Assembly: GCA_004558825.1 (NCBI GenBank) | Contig: SFDB01000002.1 | Location: forward strand, 62,001 to 126,000 | Direction: 5' to 3' | Length of the DNA stretch: 64,000 nucleotides | From: Clostridiales bacterium | Lineage (GTDB): Bacteria; Bacillota; Clostridia; Christensenellales; CAG-138 | In this document: piece by piece, positions 33,846 to 42,837 of the stretch | How the letters are laid out: each line of letters opens with the position of its first letter | Numbering within the stretch: the first letter of the stretch is position 1 | Translations under genes and position numbers: made by a program | Notes under the pieces: model-generated | What the model was told of the DNA's origin: nothing | The model's database searches: none | Seen by the model: the letters and a program-made list of their open reading frames with translations, nothing else

Positions 33846-35456
33846 TTACCGTAATTTGCTCAGCGCTTCCCAACGCTCCGCAAGAGCTTTTATATCGTCG
33901 AGCATGATATTGCGCATATTGGCGCCGCCGGCTGAAGACAGACCCTCAAATATATGCATTATGCGCTCAAGACTTTCGCAAAGCCGGATTGACGCATCGT
34001 CAGTTTGAGCGGCAGGTTGCTGATCATGCTCGGCAACGGCCGTTTGAGCTTCGGCGAGACGTACAACGTCCCCAAGCTCGGGAACGGCAACGCTGTAGCC
34101 CATGGGCTCTATCGCTCTTTTTAGTGAGTCAAGCGCTTCGGGCTCGCCGTGAACAAGGAATACCATGCGAGGGATAGGCTGAATGGCGCGTATCCAGGTG
34201 ATAAGCTCGTCTCTGCCTGCATGACCCGAAAAAGCGGTGAGCTGTTCTATCGTCGCATTTACATGTATGCTTTCTCCAAACAGCTTTACGTCCTTGACAC
34301 CGTCGCATATTATGCGTCCAAGCGTACCGCGGGCCTGGTATCCCGCGAATATAATGGTCGTATCCTTTTTATAGAGATTATGCTTGAGATGATGGCGCAC
34401 TCTGCCGGCCTCACACATACCCGATGATGCGATGACTATTTTGCAGCCGGAAACGAAGTTTATCTGCTTGCTTTCTTCGGCTGTTTGGGTCATCGTGAGG
34501 TTCGGAAAAACGAATGGCGAGCCTGAGGCGGCAAGCGCCTTTGCTTCGTTGTCGTAATAGCCTTCGCGGCATGAATCGTATATGCGCGTCGCCTGTATAG
34601 CAAGCGGGCTGTCAACGTATATCGGAATTTTGCTGAGCTCGGGTATGGAACCCTTTTGAATCAGCTTTTTTATGTAATAGAGTATTTCCTGCGTTCTGCC
34701 AACGGCGAAGCTCGGTATGATTATGCTTCCTTGGCGGGCTATAGCGGCGGCCAGAACGGTCTCGAATTGCGCTTCCTTTGCGGCGGCGGAGCCTTCTTCG
34801 TGGCTGCGATCGCCGTAAGTACCCTCCACGACAAGATAATCTGCCGATTGGATTATATCGGGATCCTGTATAATGGGGCGGTCCATTCTACCTACGTCGC
34901 CCGAAAACACTATCTTTGTCGTCTTGTCGCTTTCTGTTACCCAAAGCTCTATCGCGGCCGAGCCGAGGAGGTGGCCTATGTCGTTATATCTGGCGGTTAC
35001 TCCGTCAATTATTTTAATGTCTGTTTCATATTCAACCGGAACAAAGCGTTTGAGCGCCTTTTCGGCGTCTTCGATGCTGTATAGCGGCTCAATAGGCTTT
35101 TTGCCGGCGCGGATGCGTTTGGCATTATCCCTCTCAGCGTCGCCTTCCTGTATGTGTGCGCTGTCGAGAAGCATGATTTCCGAAAGGCGCGAGGTGGCGG
35201 AGGTTGCGTAAATGCTGCCCTTAAACCCGCGCTTTACGAGCAGCGGAAGAAGCCCGGAATGGTCTATGTGCGCGTGAGTGAGCAGCACCGCGTCTATTTC
35301 CGAGGGGTCAAACATGAACTTGTCTTCCCCCAAAGGCGTTTTTGTATCGCTGCCCTGACGCATTCCGCAGTCTACCAGGAGCTTGCCGCCGCTGAATTCT
35401 AATAGATGACAGGAGCCTGTAACGGCCTTTGCCGCTCCGCAAAAATGAATTTGCAT
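33846..35456 (-). CDS. MBL-fold beta-CASP ribonuclease-like protein
   Basis: 536 residues from ATG 35456 (MQIHFCGAAKAVTGSCHL). The metallo-beta-lactamase motif is THAHIDHSGLLPLL; beta-CASP motifs follow, with DIGHLLGSAAIELW, FSGDVGR, IPSFAVGRTQEILYYI, FAGYQARGTLGRI and HVNATIEQLTAFSGHAG. Members (CPSF73/YsgC-like) cut or trim RNA with two zinc ions. The C-terminal 70 residues (AEHDQQPAAQTDDAS onward) are extra and helical. It follows the DegV gene by 40 bases on the same strand. Confidence 0.92.
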   Translation of the reverse strand: MQIHFCGAAKAVTGSCHLLEFSGGKLLVDCGMRQGSDTKTPLGEDKFMFDPSEIDAVLLTHAHIDHSGLLPLLVKRGFKGSIYATSATSRLSEIMLLDSAHIQEGDAERDNAKRIRAGKKPIEPLYSIEDAEKALKRFVPVEYETDIKIIDGVTARYNDIGHLLGSAAIELWVTESDKTTKIVFSGDVGRMDRPIIQDPDIIQSADYLVVEGTYGDRSHEEGSAAAKEAQFETVLAAAIARQGSIIIPSFAVGRTQEILYYIKKLIQKGSIPELSKIPIYVDSPLAIQATRIYDSCREGYYDNEAKALAASGSPFVFPNLTMTQTAEESKQINFVSGCKIVIASSGMCEAGRVRHHLKHNLYKKDTTIIFAGYQARGTLGRIICDGVKDVKLFGESIHVNATIEQLTAFSGHAGRDELITWIRAIQPIPRMVFLVHGEPEALDSLKRAIEPMGYSVAVPELGDVVRLAEAQTAVAEHDQQPAAQTDDASIRLCESLERIMHIFEGLSSAGGANMRNIMLDDIKALAERWEALSKLR

Positions 35457-35496
35457 ATAAGTTAAGTTTCCTTTCACAAAATATGTTTACGCCGTA

Positions 35497-36384
35497 TTAT
35501 GCTTGTTCAAGCAGCTCGTCTCGAGAACGACCAAAATATACTATTGCGAGCGTTCCCGGGCCGCAATGCGCGCCGATGACGGGGCCGATGGGATTTATCG
35601 CGACTGCGCGAGGCCTTATAACCTCTTCGATTTTTTCCTTGAGCAAAACGGCTTCGTCGAGACAATCGGCGTGGCAGACATACACCGTTTGTTCTTCGGG
35701 CTTGTCTATAGTTTCGGCACATTTGTCAAGTATATACTTAATGGCTTTTTTCCGGCCCTTTATCTTGGAGACCGGAACAATCATACCGCATGAGCCTACG
35801 GAGAGTATAGGCTTGATCTGCAATGCGGTGCCAAAGACAGCCGCCGTGTTTGTTATTCGACCGCCGCGCCGCAGGTATTCGAGACTGTCTACGGCGAAAA
35901 GCGAGCAGGAGCGCATTTTATTGGCCTCCACCCAGTCGCGTATGTCGTCCATCGATTTACCCGCCCTGCGCATTTCGAACGCGACACCGACTATCTGGCC
36001 GAGAGGCATCGATATGGCAAGCGTGTCTATGAGTTCGATGCGCCTGTCGGGATAGCGATTAAGCAGCTCTTCGCGAGCTATCATTTCGTTATTGAACGTA
36101 CCTGAAAGCTTTGACGAAAACGCAATATGGAGTATATCAAGACCTTTTTTCAGGTAAGGTTCAAAGTAATCGACTATTTCGGAGGGATTTCTTTGCGCGG
36201 TCGTTACCGTAACGCCATCGCGCATTTGCTTGAAAAAAGCGCCCAAATCGGTGTTTCTGCCCAAATCGTAGAAATACTCCTTTTCGTTGTACGTATAGGG
36301 CATCCGCAGTACGGAAAAATCGTTTTGATCCTCCCATGCGAACGGTATTTCGGAGTTTGATTCCGTGGTGATAATAAAGCTCAT
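35497..36384 (-). CDS. DegV family fatty-acid-binding protein (copy 2)
   Basis: 295 residues, same fold and motifs as the copy at 14267: ITTESNSEIPF, ILHIAFSSKLSGTFNNEMIA, IDTLAISMPLGQ, LEYLRRGGRITNTAA and the end GPVIGAHCGPGTLAIVYFG. AAGGAG lies seven bases before the ATG. Several DegV paralogues with different lipid preferences in one genome are usual. First gene of a two-gene unit with the beta-CASP protein. Confidence 0.93.
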   Translation of the reverse strand: MSFIITTESNSEIPFAWEDQNDFSVLRMPYTYNEKEYFYDLGRNTDLGAFFKQMRDGVTVTTAQRNPSEIVDYFEPYLKKGLDILHIAFSSKLSGTFNNEMIAREELLNRYPDRRIELIDTLAISMPLGQIVGVAFEMRRAGKSMDDIRDWVEANKMRSCSLFAVDSLEYLRRGGRITNTAAVFGTALQIKPILSVGSCGMIVPVSKIKGRKKAIKYILDKCAETIDKPEEQTVYVCHADCLDEAVLLKEKIEEVIRPRAVAINPIGPVIGAHCGPGTLAIVYFGRSRDELLEQA

Positions 36385-36422
36385 AAAATAACTCCTTATG
36401 AAATAATATAATTCCGTAAGCT

Positions 36423-36451
36423 ATTATATACCGATTGCGGCGCATACGCAA
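36423..36451 (-). promoter_or_regulatory. Sigma-A-type promoter for the second DegV gene
   Basis: TTGCGT (36451-36446) and TATAAT (36428-36423), 17-base spacer. Confidence 0.65.
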
Positions 36452-36523
36452 CGTTTTGTCACTCAAATGTGGCGAATATCGACACCTTTCGCACATGACA
36501 CATATAGAAGGCGGTGATTTGTG

Positions 36524-36552
36524 TTGAATTAATTCGGAGTAAACTGTATACT
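36524..36552 (+). promoter_or_regulatory. Sigma-A-type promoter for the ABC-F gene
   Basis: TTGAAT (36524-36529) and TATACT (36547-36552), 17-base spacer. Confidence 0.6.
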
Positions 36553-36593
36553 TGGTACTTGAAGTGTTGATTCTAAGAATAGAGGTGTTTTGC

Positions 36594-38516
36594 ATGCCGC
36601 TGCTTGCCGTTTCAAATATAAAAAAATCGTTTGTCGAGCGGACGCTCTTTGAAGGCATAAGCTTTGAAATAGATGCATCCGATAAAGTCGGACTTGTCGG
36701 TGCGAACGGATGCGGCAAAACGACGCTGTTCAATATCTTATCGAAAAGGGACGTTCCTGACGAGGGGAGCGTATATATTTCGAGAGATGCGGTGATAGGC
36801 ACTATGCAGCAGCATACGGACGACGGCGAGAACACGCTTTTTGAGAGCGTTCTCAGCGTATTCGGCTACCTTGAGCAGATAGAGCGAAAGCTTGACGAGA
36901 TAAATGCGGAACTAGAGCACGGCGAGGGAAGTATCGATGCACTTATAGCCAAGCAGCACAGACTTAATGAGGAATACGAGCTGCGCGGCGGTTTGACGTA
37001 CAAAAGCAGGGCGCGCGCTGCGGCGCTCGGACTCGGCTTCACGGAAGACGATCTTTCGCGCCCGATGTCGTCGTTCAGCGGAGGGCAACGGAATAAGGTT
37101 CAGCTTGCCAAGCTTTTGCTGTCGGAGGCCAACCTGCTTTTGCTCGACGAACCTACGAACCATCTTGATATAGAAAGTGTCGAATGGCTTGAGGACTTTT
37201 TGCGTTCATATAGGAAAGCTTTCATTGTAATATCGCATGATCGCTATTTTCTCGATAAAGTAACCGATAAAACGATTGAGATTAAAGACAGGACGATTTA
37301 TGCCACAAACGGGAATTATTCGCGTCATATTGAAAAGCGCGCGACGGACCGCGAGATACAGATGCGCCAATATCTCAACACGCAAAAGGAGATACGCAGG
37401 ATTTACGGCATCGTTGAGCAGCAGCGGAGATGGGGGCAGGAGCGCAATTTTGTAACGGCGGCGTCAAAGCTTAAGCAAATAGAGCGCTTGAAGGCGACGC
37501 TTGTGGAACCCGAGCGTGATCTTGCAACGGTACATTTTGGATTCAGCGCGAGGGAGATAAGCGGAAACGATGTGCTCATGGCTCACGGCATAAGAAAATC
37601 GTACGGGGATAAGCATGTTCTCAACGGAATTGACCTTCATGTTTTGAAGGGCGAGCGCATATTTATTGTCGGCGCGAACGGGTGCGGCAAGACGACGCTT
37701 CTGAGAATACTTGCAAGAACAGAGCGTCCCGACGCCGGATATTTCAATTTCGGCGCAAATGTAGAGGCGGCGTACTACGATCAGACGCTTTCGCAGCTCA
37801 ACGACGGGAACACAGTGCTGAACGAAGCGTGGGACGACCATTATCTCACGATGACTCAAACGCAGATAAGAAGCACGCTTGCGGCGTTTCTATTCAGGGG
37901 GGACGACATAGAGAAAAAAGTAGGGTGCCTTTCGGGCGGCGAAAAGGCGCGCCTCCAGCTTTTGAAGCTGATGCTTTCAAAGGCGAATTTGCTTTTGCTG
38001 GACGAACCTACGAATCATCTTGATATTGCGTCGAGAGAGGCGCTGGAGAGGGCGCTCGAGAACTACGGCGGAACGATGATTGTGGTTACGCATGACCGAT
38101 ATCTGATAAACAGGCTTGCCGACAAGGTGCTTTACATGGATAACGGTGTCGTGAGCGAGCATATTGGCGGCTATGACGAATTGATGGAGGATCTTGAACG
38201 GAAAAAGGTCGAGACCGTTGTCGAAGCGGAAGCGCAGAGACCGAGACAGAACGATTATAGGGCGCAAAAGGAACGTCAGAGCGCGATAAACAGGCAAAAG
38301 GGGGAAGTTAGGAGAAGCGAGGAGCGAATTGCCGCGCTTGAGGGCGAGATAGCGGCAATGGAGAAAGAACTTGCAAAGCCGACAGTTGCGTCCGACTATA
38401 AGAAGGCGGGCGAATTGTCGGCAAAGATAGACAGCAGGCGCGCCGAGCTGAACGGACTGTACGAAGCGTGGGACGAGGCGCAAAGAAAGCTCGACGAGAT
38501 GGAGGGGCAGAACTGA
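36594..38516 (+). CDS. ABC-F family ATPase
   Basis: 640 residues from ATG 36594 (GAGGTG seven bases upstream; the longer TTG frame at 36552 overlaps the -10 box). Two ATP-binding cassettes, each with Walker A (GANGCGKTT), signature (SFSGGQRNKV; CLSGGEKARL) and the ABC-F hallmark LLLDEPTNHLD. No membrane helices, so it acts on ribosomes rather than as a transporter. The linker between cassettes (about residues 240-325) and a C-terminal coiled coil (about 555-640, arm-like) are present. Roles in the family are translation-factor function or protection against ribosome-targeting antibiotics; which one cannot be decided. Confidence 0.93.
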   Translation: MPLLAVSNIKKSFVERTLFEGISFEIDASDKVGLVGANGCGKTTLFNILSKRDVPDEGSVYISRDAVIGTMQQHTDDGENTLFESVLSVFGYLEQIERKLDEINAELEHGEGSIDALIAKQHRLNEEYELRGGLTYKSRARAAALGLGFTEDDLSRPMSSFSGGQRNKVQLAKLLLSEANLLLLDEPTNHLDIESVEWLEDFLRSYRKAFIVISHDRYFLDKVTDKTIEIKDRTIYATNGNYSRHIEKRATDREIQMRQYLNTQKEIRRIYGIVEQQRRWGQERNFVTAASKLKQIERLKATLVEPERDLATVHFGFSAREISGNDVLMAHGIRKSYGDKHVLNGIDLHVLKGERIFIVGANGCGKTTLLRILARTERPDAGYFNFGANVEAAYYDQTLSQLNDGNTVLNEAWDDHYLTMTQTQIRSTLAAFLFRGDDIEKKVGCLSGGEKARLQLLKLMLSKANLLLLDEPTNHLDIASREALERALENYGGTMIVVTHDRYLINRLADKVLYMDNGVVSEHIGGYDELMEDLERKKVETVVEAEAQRPRQNDYRAQKERQSAINRQKGEVRRSEERIAALEGEIAAMEKELAKPTVASDYKKAGELSAKIDSRRAELNGLYEAWDEAQRKLDEMEGQN

Positions 38517-38526
38517 GCTTCAAGTT

Positions 38527-38568
38527 AAAAAGCCGATCGCAGCGGATTTGCGAGCGGTCGGCCTTTTT
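38527..38568. terminator. Bidirectional terminator between the ABC-F gene and the P-loop/SAD-like gene
   Basis: A stem starting AAAAAGCCGATCGC on the left and ending in CGGTCGGCCTTTTT on the right, with one bulge and one G-T pair; A-run and T-run flank it so both strands can use it. Confidence 0.75.
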
Positions 38569-38584
38569 AGTTGCTATGCGGGCA

Positions 38585-39520
38585 TTAGAGGTTTTTCATG
38601 TCGTTGAAGTCGGTGGCGTCCTCATTAAGGCTCTTTTCTCCAACACGCCCCGCGAGCATGTATCGATTGTTAATCGGGTCGTAAAAATACTTTTTTACAA
38701 GCCTGAAGTTTTCTATGTCTCCGGTGCTTGACACATGCGTACGCGGTCCGGTACAGGCATGAAGCGTTTTGTTTATAAGAATGTGCCCCTCGTCCACAAA
38801 CGATATGGGGTAGTCGGCGGCAATTGCGTCAAAAACCTGCTTTTCAAGCGCATCAAGATCGAAGTCCGGCTTTTTGTCAAACTCTAACACAAAACCGTGC
38901 TTGACATCGCCGTGGCGGCAGCGGGCGCTGTATTCATCCGGCATATAGAATTCGCACAGATCTTCCGCGGTATGCGCCATACGCCTGTAAACGACCGATT
39001 TTGATACTATGTCGTATATCTCGTTTGGAAGGGGACCGAAAACGTTCGGACGCGTGATTATTATCTCTTCGCCCATGCCGATGAGCAGGTTTGCATTTAC
39101 ATTCAGGAACGGATATATCATGTCGAAATGTTCGACGATTACGCGCTTACCCTTTTGCACGGCAGTAAGTATCGCGTCGGCAAGGACGTGCATTTGGGTG
39201 AATGCCGCTTCGAATCGTATATCAAGATGATATGTGTGGGCGTTGAAAAAACCGCTGTCGGAGTCAAACACTTCGAGAAGCGGCAGCGGGCGCGTATTTA
39301 CGCCGCCGTCGTCGTTCGTCAGCTCGAGGCCGGGGAACATACCTTTTATGAGCATGCTTTTTCCCGAACCCGCTTCACCGATAATGCCTATCAGCTTATC
39401 AAACGGGCTCAAATACATTTGAGCGATGTGCATTCCTAGGTCATAAATTCTGTCGCGTCCCCTCGGCGCGAAGAATACGCTATAAAAGTGACTGTTCATC
39501 ATTCTTCCTGAAAATGACAA
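38585..39520 (-). CDS. P-loop ATPase with C-terminal domain resembling the synthetase second additional domain (SAD)
   Basis: 311 residues from TTG 39520, chosen because AAAGGAGG sits eight bases upstream; the ATG at 39544 precedes that site. Walker A is GEAGSGKS (residues 48-55). The C-terminal third carries HGDVKH (203-208) and CTGPRTH (256-262) around SFVDEGHILINKTLHA, a His/Cys arrangement like the metal-binding editing domain of threonyl- and alanyl-tRNA synthetases. Similar clostridial proteins are annotated by that domain. A plausible but unproven role is an ATP-dependent module acting on tRNA or aminoacyl groups. Single gene with a TATAAT box upstream. Confidence 0.65.
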   Translation of the reverse strand: MSFSGRMMNSHFYSVFFAPRGRDRIYDLGMHIAQMYLSPFDKLIGIIGEAGSGKSMLIKGMFPGLELTNDDGGVNTRPLPLLEVFDSDSGFFNAHTYHLDIRFEAAFTQMHVLADAILTAVQKGKRVIVEHFDMIYPFLNVNANLLIGMGEEIIITRPNVFGPLPNEIYDIVSKSVVYRRMAHTAEDLCEFYMPDEYSARCRHGDVKHGFVLEFDKKPDFDLDALEKQVFDAIAADYPISFVDEGHILINKTLHACTGPRTHVSSTGDIENFRLVKKYFYDPINNRYMLAGRVGEKSLNEDATDFNDMKNL

Positions 39521-39582
39521 TAGAGATACCTCCTTTCGTTTCATTCATTATATAACATTAGATTAAGCTTGAAAAGCTTCGG

Positions 39583-39611
39583 TTGAAGAAACACACGGAA
39601 AGGTATATAAT
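39583..39611 (+). promoter_or_regulatory. Sigma-A-type promoter for the citE operon
   Basis: TTGAAG (39583-39588) and TATAAT (39606-39611), 17-base spacer, about 56 bases before citE. Confidence 0.7.
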
Positions 39612-39666
39612 AGGTTTAACTTGGCAGAGGTTTAATTTTTTCCGCTTAGGAGGCTGAAAAATCAAG

Positions 39667-40548
39667 ATGAGACGATCTATGCTGTTTTTGCCCGGCAATA
39701 CGCCGAATATTATTATTAACGGCGACGCGCTGGGCGCTGATTGCATAATACTTGACCTTGAGGACGCCGTTGCTCCCGACCAGAAGGACGCCGCGCGTAT
39801 GCTTGTCAGAAATGCAATAAAGGATATGGGGTTTCACGGATGCGAAATAACCGTGAGGATTAACTCGATAGACACACCGTACTGGAAAGACGACCTTGAG
39901 GCCGTAATACCGCTTAAACCCGACCTGATAATGCCAACGAAGGTGAGTTGTGCGCGCGATGTGCAGACGGTCGATGAATACATAAGTTCCATTGAGGAAA
40001 AACATGGCATACCGATCGGCACTGTAAAGCTCATACCGCTTATAGAAACGGCGCTCGGCGTAGAGAATGCGTTTAACATAGCTACGGCGTCAAAACGCGT
40101 TGCGGCGCTTTTCCTTGGCGGCGAGGATCTTACCGCAGACCTGCAGTGCAAGCGAACAAAGGCGGGCAACGAGATAAACTATGCGCGATGCAGGCTTGTC
40201 TGCGCGGCGCGTGCAGCAGGGATAGAAGTTTATGATACGCCGTTCACCGATGTTAACGACGACGAGGGAATAGCCGTCGATGCAAAATACGCAAAAAGCC
40301 TCGGATTTACGGGAAAATCGTCAATATCGCCGCGCCATGTGCGCGTTATAAACGAAGTGTTCAGCCCGTCCATGGCGGACATCGAATACGCCAAAGAAGT
40401 GTTTGAAGCCATAAATCTTGCAAAACAGCAGGGGCGCGGCGCAATATCGCTTCACGGCAAAATGATAGACGCGCCTATCGTTGCCCGCGCGAGGCAGATG
40501 CTTGAAGCGGCAAAACAGCTCGGTATTGGAGGTGCAGATTGTGAATAA
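39667..40548 (+). CDS. citE: CitE-like lyase beta subunit (probably citramalate lyase)
   Basis: 293 residues of the HpcH/HpaI aldolase family: MRRSMLFLPGNTPN, DCIILDLEDAVAPDQKDAAR, LIPLIETALGVENA, FLGGEDLTADL. In citrate lyase this subunit splits the citryl thioester; here the neighbours (mesaconate hydratase, methylaspartate ammonia-lyase, glutamate mutase) make (S)-citramalate the expected substrate, giving pyruvate plus acetyl thioester. GGAGG lies 13 bases upstream, a long spacing. The stop overlaps the citF start by eight bases. No citD (acyl carrier) or citC/X/G genes are nearby. Confidence 0.9.
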   Translation: MRRSMLFLPGNTPNIIINGDALGADCIILDLEDAVAPDQKDAARMLVRNAIKDMGFHGCEITVRINSIDTPYWKDDLEAVIPLKPDLIMPTKVSCARDVQTVDEYISSIEEKHGIPIGTVKLIPLIETALGVENAFNIATASKRVAALFLGGEDLTADLQCKRTKAGNEINYARCRLVCAARAAGIEVYDTPFTDVNDDEGIAVDAKYAKSLGFTGKSSISPRHVRVINEVFSPSMADIEYAKEVFEAINLAKQQGRGAISLHGKMIDAPIVARARQMLEAAKQLGIGGADCE

Positions 40549-41950
40549 ACTTGCTCATTCGCTCAAAGAGGCGATAATTGACAGCGGTCTCAGTGACGGC
40601 ATGACAATATCGTTCCATCACCATCTTAGAAACGGCGATTTTGTGCTTAATATGGTAATGGACGAAATAGCGTCGCTCGGCATAAAGCATCTGACGGTAA
40701 ACGCTAGCTCACTTTTCGATATCCACGCACCGCTTGCGGAGCATATAAAGAACGGAGTCGTAGCAAAGATTCAGACGGACTATATGTCGGCCGCGCTCGG
40801 AAAGTTCATATCCGATGGCGGTATGGAAGTGCCCGTCGAGTTCCGCACACACGGAGGAAGACCGCGCGATATTGAGAAGGGCATAACGCCTATAGACGTA
40901 GCGTTTATAGCTGCGCCTGCGAGCGATTGTTCGGGCAACTGTTCGGGCAAGCTCGGCAAGTCGGCCTGCGGTTCGCTCGGATACGCGATACCGGATGCCA
41001 TGAACGCAAGGTATGTAGTTGTAATAACGGACAGCCTTATGCAGTATCCGCTTATTGACTGGTCGATAAGCGAGGTGTATGTAGACAGGGTGGTAGCGGT
41101 TGAGTCGATAGGAGACCCGAAGGGCATTGTGTCGGGCACAACAAAAATAACGCGCGACCCTGTAGGATTGTCTATGGCGATGGACGCCGTAGAAGTCATA
41201 CGCGCCTCCGGGCTTTTGAAGGAAGGCTTCTCGTTCCAGACGGGCGCCGGCGGCGCATCGCTTGCAGCGGCGAAGTTCCTGAAGGATGTAATGCTCAAAG
41301 AAAGAATACATGGGAGCTTCGGGCTTGGCGGAATAACGGGATATATCGTCGATATGCTCAATGAAGGATGCTTTGAATCGCTCATGGATGTACAGTGCTT
41401 TGACCTCAAGGCGGTCGAGTCGATAAGAACGAACCCGAGGCATCGGGAAATTTCTGCAACGCATTACGCTTCGCACGATGCAAAGAGCGCTACCGTTGAC
41501 AGCCTTGATGTCGTAATACTTGGCGCGACGCAGATAGATACGAAATTTAACGTAAACGTACATACGAATTCCGACGGATACATCATGGGAGGTTCGGGCG
41601 GCCACAGCGACACGGCGGCAGGAGCAAAGCTTGCGATGATAATCGCTCCGCTGTCGCGCGCAAGGCTCCCGATTGTTACGGATAAGGTAACATGTGTTTC
41701 AACGCCGGGCTCTACAATTGACGTTCTCGTTACGCAAAAGGGCATAGCCGTAAACCCGAAGCGGAAGGAATTAAAGCAGCGTCTTGTCGATGCAAAGCTT
41801 AACGTCATGGAAATAGAAGAGCTCAAGGAACTGGCTGAGCGCATATCAGGCGTACCGCAGCAGACAGAGCACGGAGAGCGTGTCGTTGCCGATATAATTT
41901 ATCGCGACGGAACGATTATTGACAGGATTTACGAAGCAAAGGCGCGTTGA
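40541..41950 (+). CDS. citF: CitF-like lyase alpha subunit (CoA/ACP transferase; probably citramalate lyase)
   Basis: 469 residues from GTG 40541 with GGAGG eight bases upstream. The alpha subunit exchanges the acetyl group on the carrier thioester for citrate or citramalate. Family segments: GMTISFHHHLRNGDFVLN, ITPIDVAFIAAPASDCSGN, FSFQTGAGGASLAAAKFL, FGLGGITGYIVDMLNEG, GGSGGHSDTAAGAKL. Second gene of the operon, overlapping citE. Confidence 0.92.
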   Translation: MNKLAHSLKEAIIDSGLSDGMTISFHHHLRNGDFVLNMVMDEIASLGIKHLTVNASSLFDIHAPLAEHIKNGVVAKIQTDYMSAALGKFISDGGMEVPVEFRTHGGRPRDIEKGITPIDVAFIAAPASDCSGNCSGKLGKSACGSLGYAIPDAMNARYVVVITDSLMQYPLIDWSISEVYVDRVVAVESIGDPKGIVSGTTKITRDPVGLSMAMDAVEVIRASGLLKEGFSFQTGAGGASLAAAKFLKDVMLKERIHGSFGLGGITGYIVDMLNEGCFESLMDVQCFDLKAVESIRTNPRHREISATHYASHDAKSATVDSLDVVILGATQIDTKFNVNVHTNSDGYIMGGSGGHSDTAAGAKLAMIIAPLSRARLPIVTDKVTCVSTPGSTIDVLVTQKGIAVNPKRKELKQRLVDAKLNVMEIEELKELAERISGVPQQTEHGERVVADIIYRDGTIIDRIYEAKAR

Positions 41951-41967
41951 GCGGAGGGGTGGAGCTT

Positions 41968-42810
41968 ATGAGAGAAATAGACGCGAAACTTATCGAAGGC
42001 ACAGTTAAGGAGCTTTGCATAAATGCGAACTGCCATTTGCCGAGTGATGTGCGCAGCTGCATAATTTCCGCACGGGATAAGGAGAACTGGGCGGGTGCGA
42101 AGGGAATACTCGACAGGATCGAGGAAAACTTCGTTATAGCAGATGAAAACAACGTTCCGATATGCCAGGATACAGGCGTTGCGTGCGTTTTTTTGACGAT
42201 AGGCCAGGACGTGTCGGTTAAGGGCGGGAGCATTGCCGACGCCGTAAATGAGGGCGTAAGGCAAGGCTATACGCAAGGTTACCTGAGAAAATCCGTGGTC
42301 GGCGATCCGATAAGGCGCGTGAATACGGGAGACAATACGCCTGCGATGATTTACTATGATATAGTGCCGGGTGATACGTTCGAGATAACGGTGGCGCCGA
42401 AGGGCTTCGGGAGTGAAAACATGAGCAAAATCCAGATGCTCAAGCCGTCCGACGGGCTTGAAGGCGTGAAGCGTTTCATAATACGCTGTGTAGAGGAGGC
42501 GGGACCCAACCCTTGTCCGCCGATAATGGTCGGCGTAGGAATCGGCGGCACGTTTGATAAGTGCGCATACCTGGCGAAGCGCGCGCTTCTGCGCGATGCG
42601 GGAGTAAAAAACAGCGATCCTTTTTACGCGGCGCTTGAGGACGAGCTGCTTGAGGAGATAAATGCGCTCGGAATAGGGCCGCAGGGCCTTGGCGGAAGGA
42701 CAACTGCGCTGAAGGTAAGCATTGAGGCGATGCCTACGCACATAGCGGGGCTGCCCGTAGCGGTAAACATTAACTGCCATGTCGCGAGACATGCGTCGGC
42801 AAGGCTGTGA
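41968..42810 (+). CDS. Class-I fumarase-type hydratase, alpha subunit (probable mesaconase)
   Basis: 280 residues from ATG 41968 (GGAGG ten bases upstream; the frame opens at 41947 in citF). Fe-S hydro-lyase alpha chain, with cluster cysteines likely in PICQDTGVACVF, a second in NPCPPIMVGVGIGGTFDKC, and one near the end (NINCHVARHA). Members hydrate fumarate, mesaconate or L-tartrate. Between the citramalate lyase and methylaspartate ammonia-lyase genes, mesaconate to (S)-citramalate is the fitting reaction. Pairs with the next gene. Confidence 0.9.
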   Translation: MREIDAKLIEGTVKELCINANCHLPSDVRSCIISARDKENWAGAKGILDRIEENFVIADENNVPICQDTGVACVFLTIGQDVSVKGGSIADAVNEGVRQGYTQGYLRKSVVGDPIRRVNTGDNTPAMIYYDIVPGDTFEITVAPKGFGSENMSKIQMLKPSDGLEGVKRFIIRCVEEAGPNPCPPIMVGVGIGGTFDKCAYLAKRALLRDAGVKNSDPFYAALEDELLEEINALGIGPQGLGGRTTALKVSIEAMPTHIAGLPVAVNINCHVARHASARL

Positions 42811-42837
42811 ACGAAGCGGCTTAAAGGAGCATGAACC

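Noticed and set aside
39667..41950. Citrate lyase for citrate fermentation
   Set aside because: No citrate carrier, citD, citC, citX or citG nearby, while the flanking genes make and hydrate mesaconate; citramalate lyase fits better.
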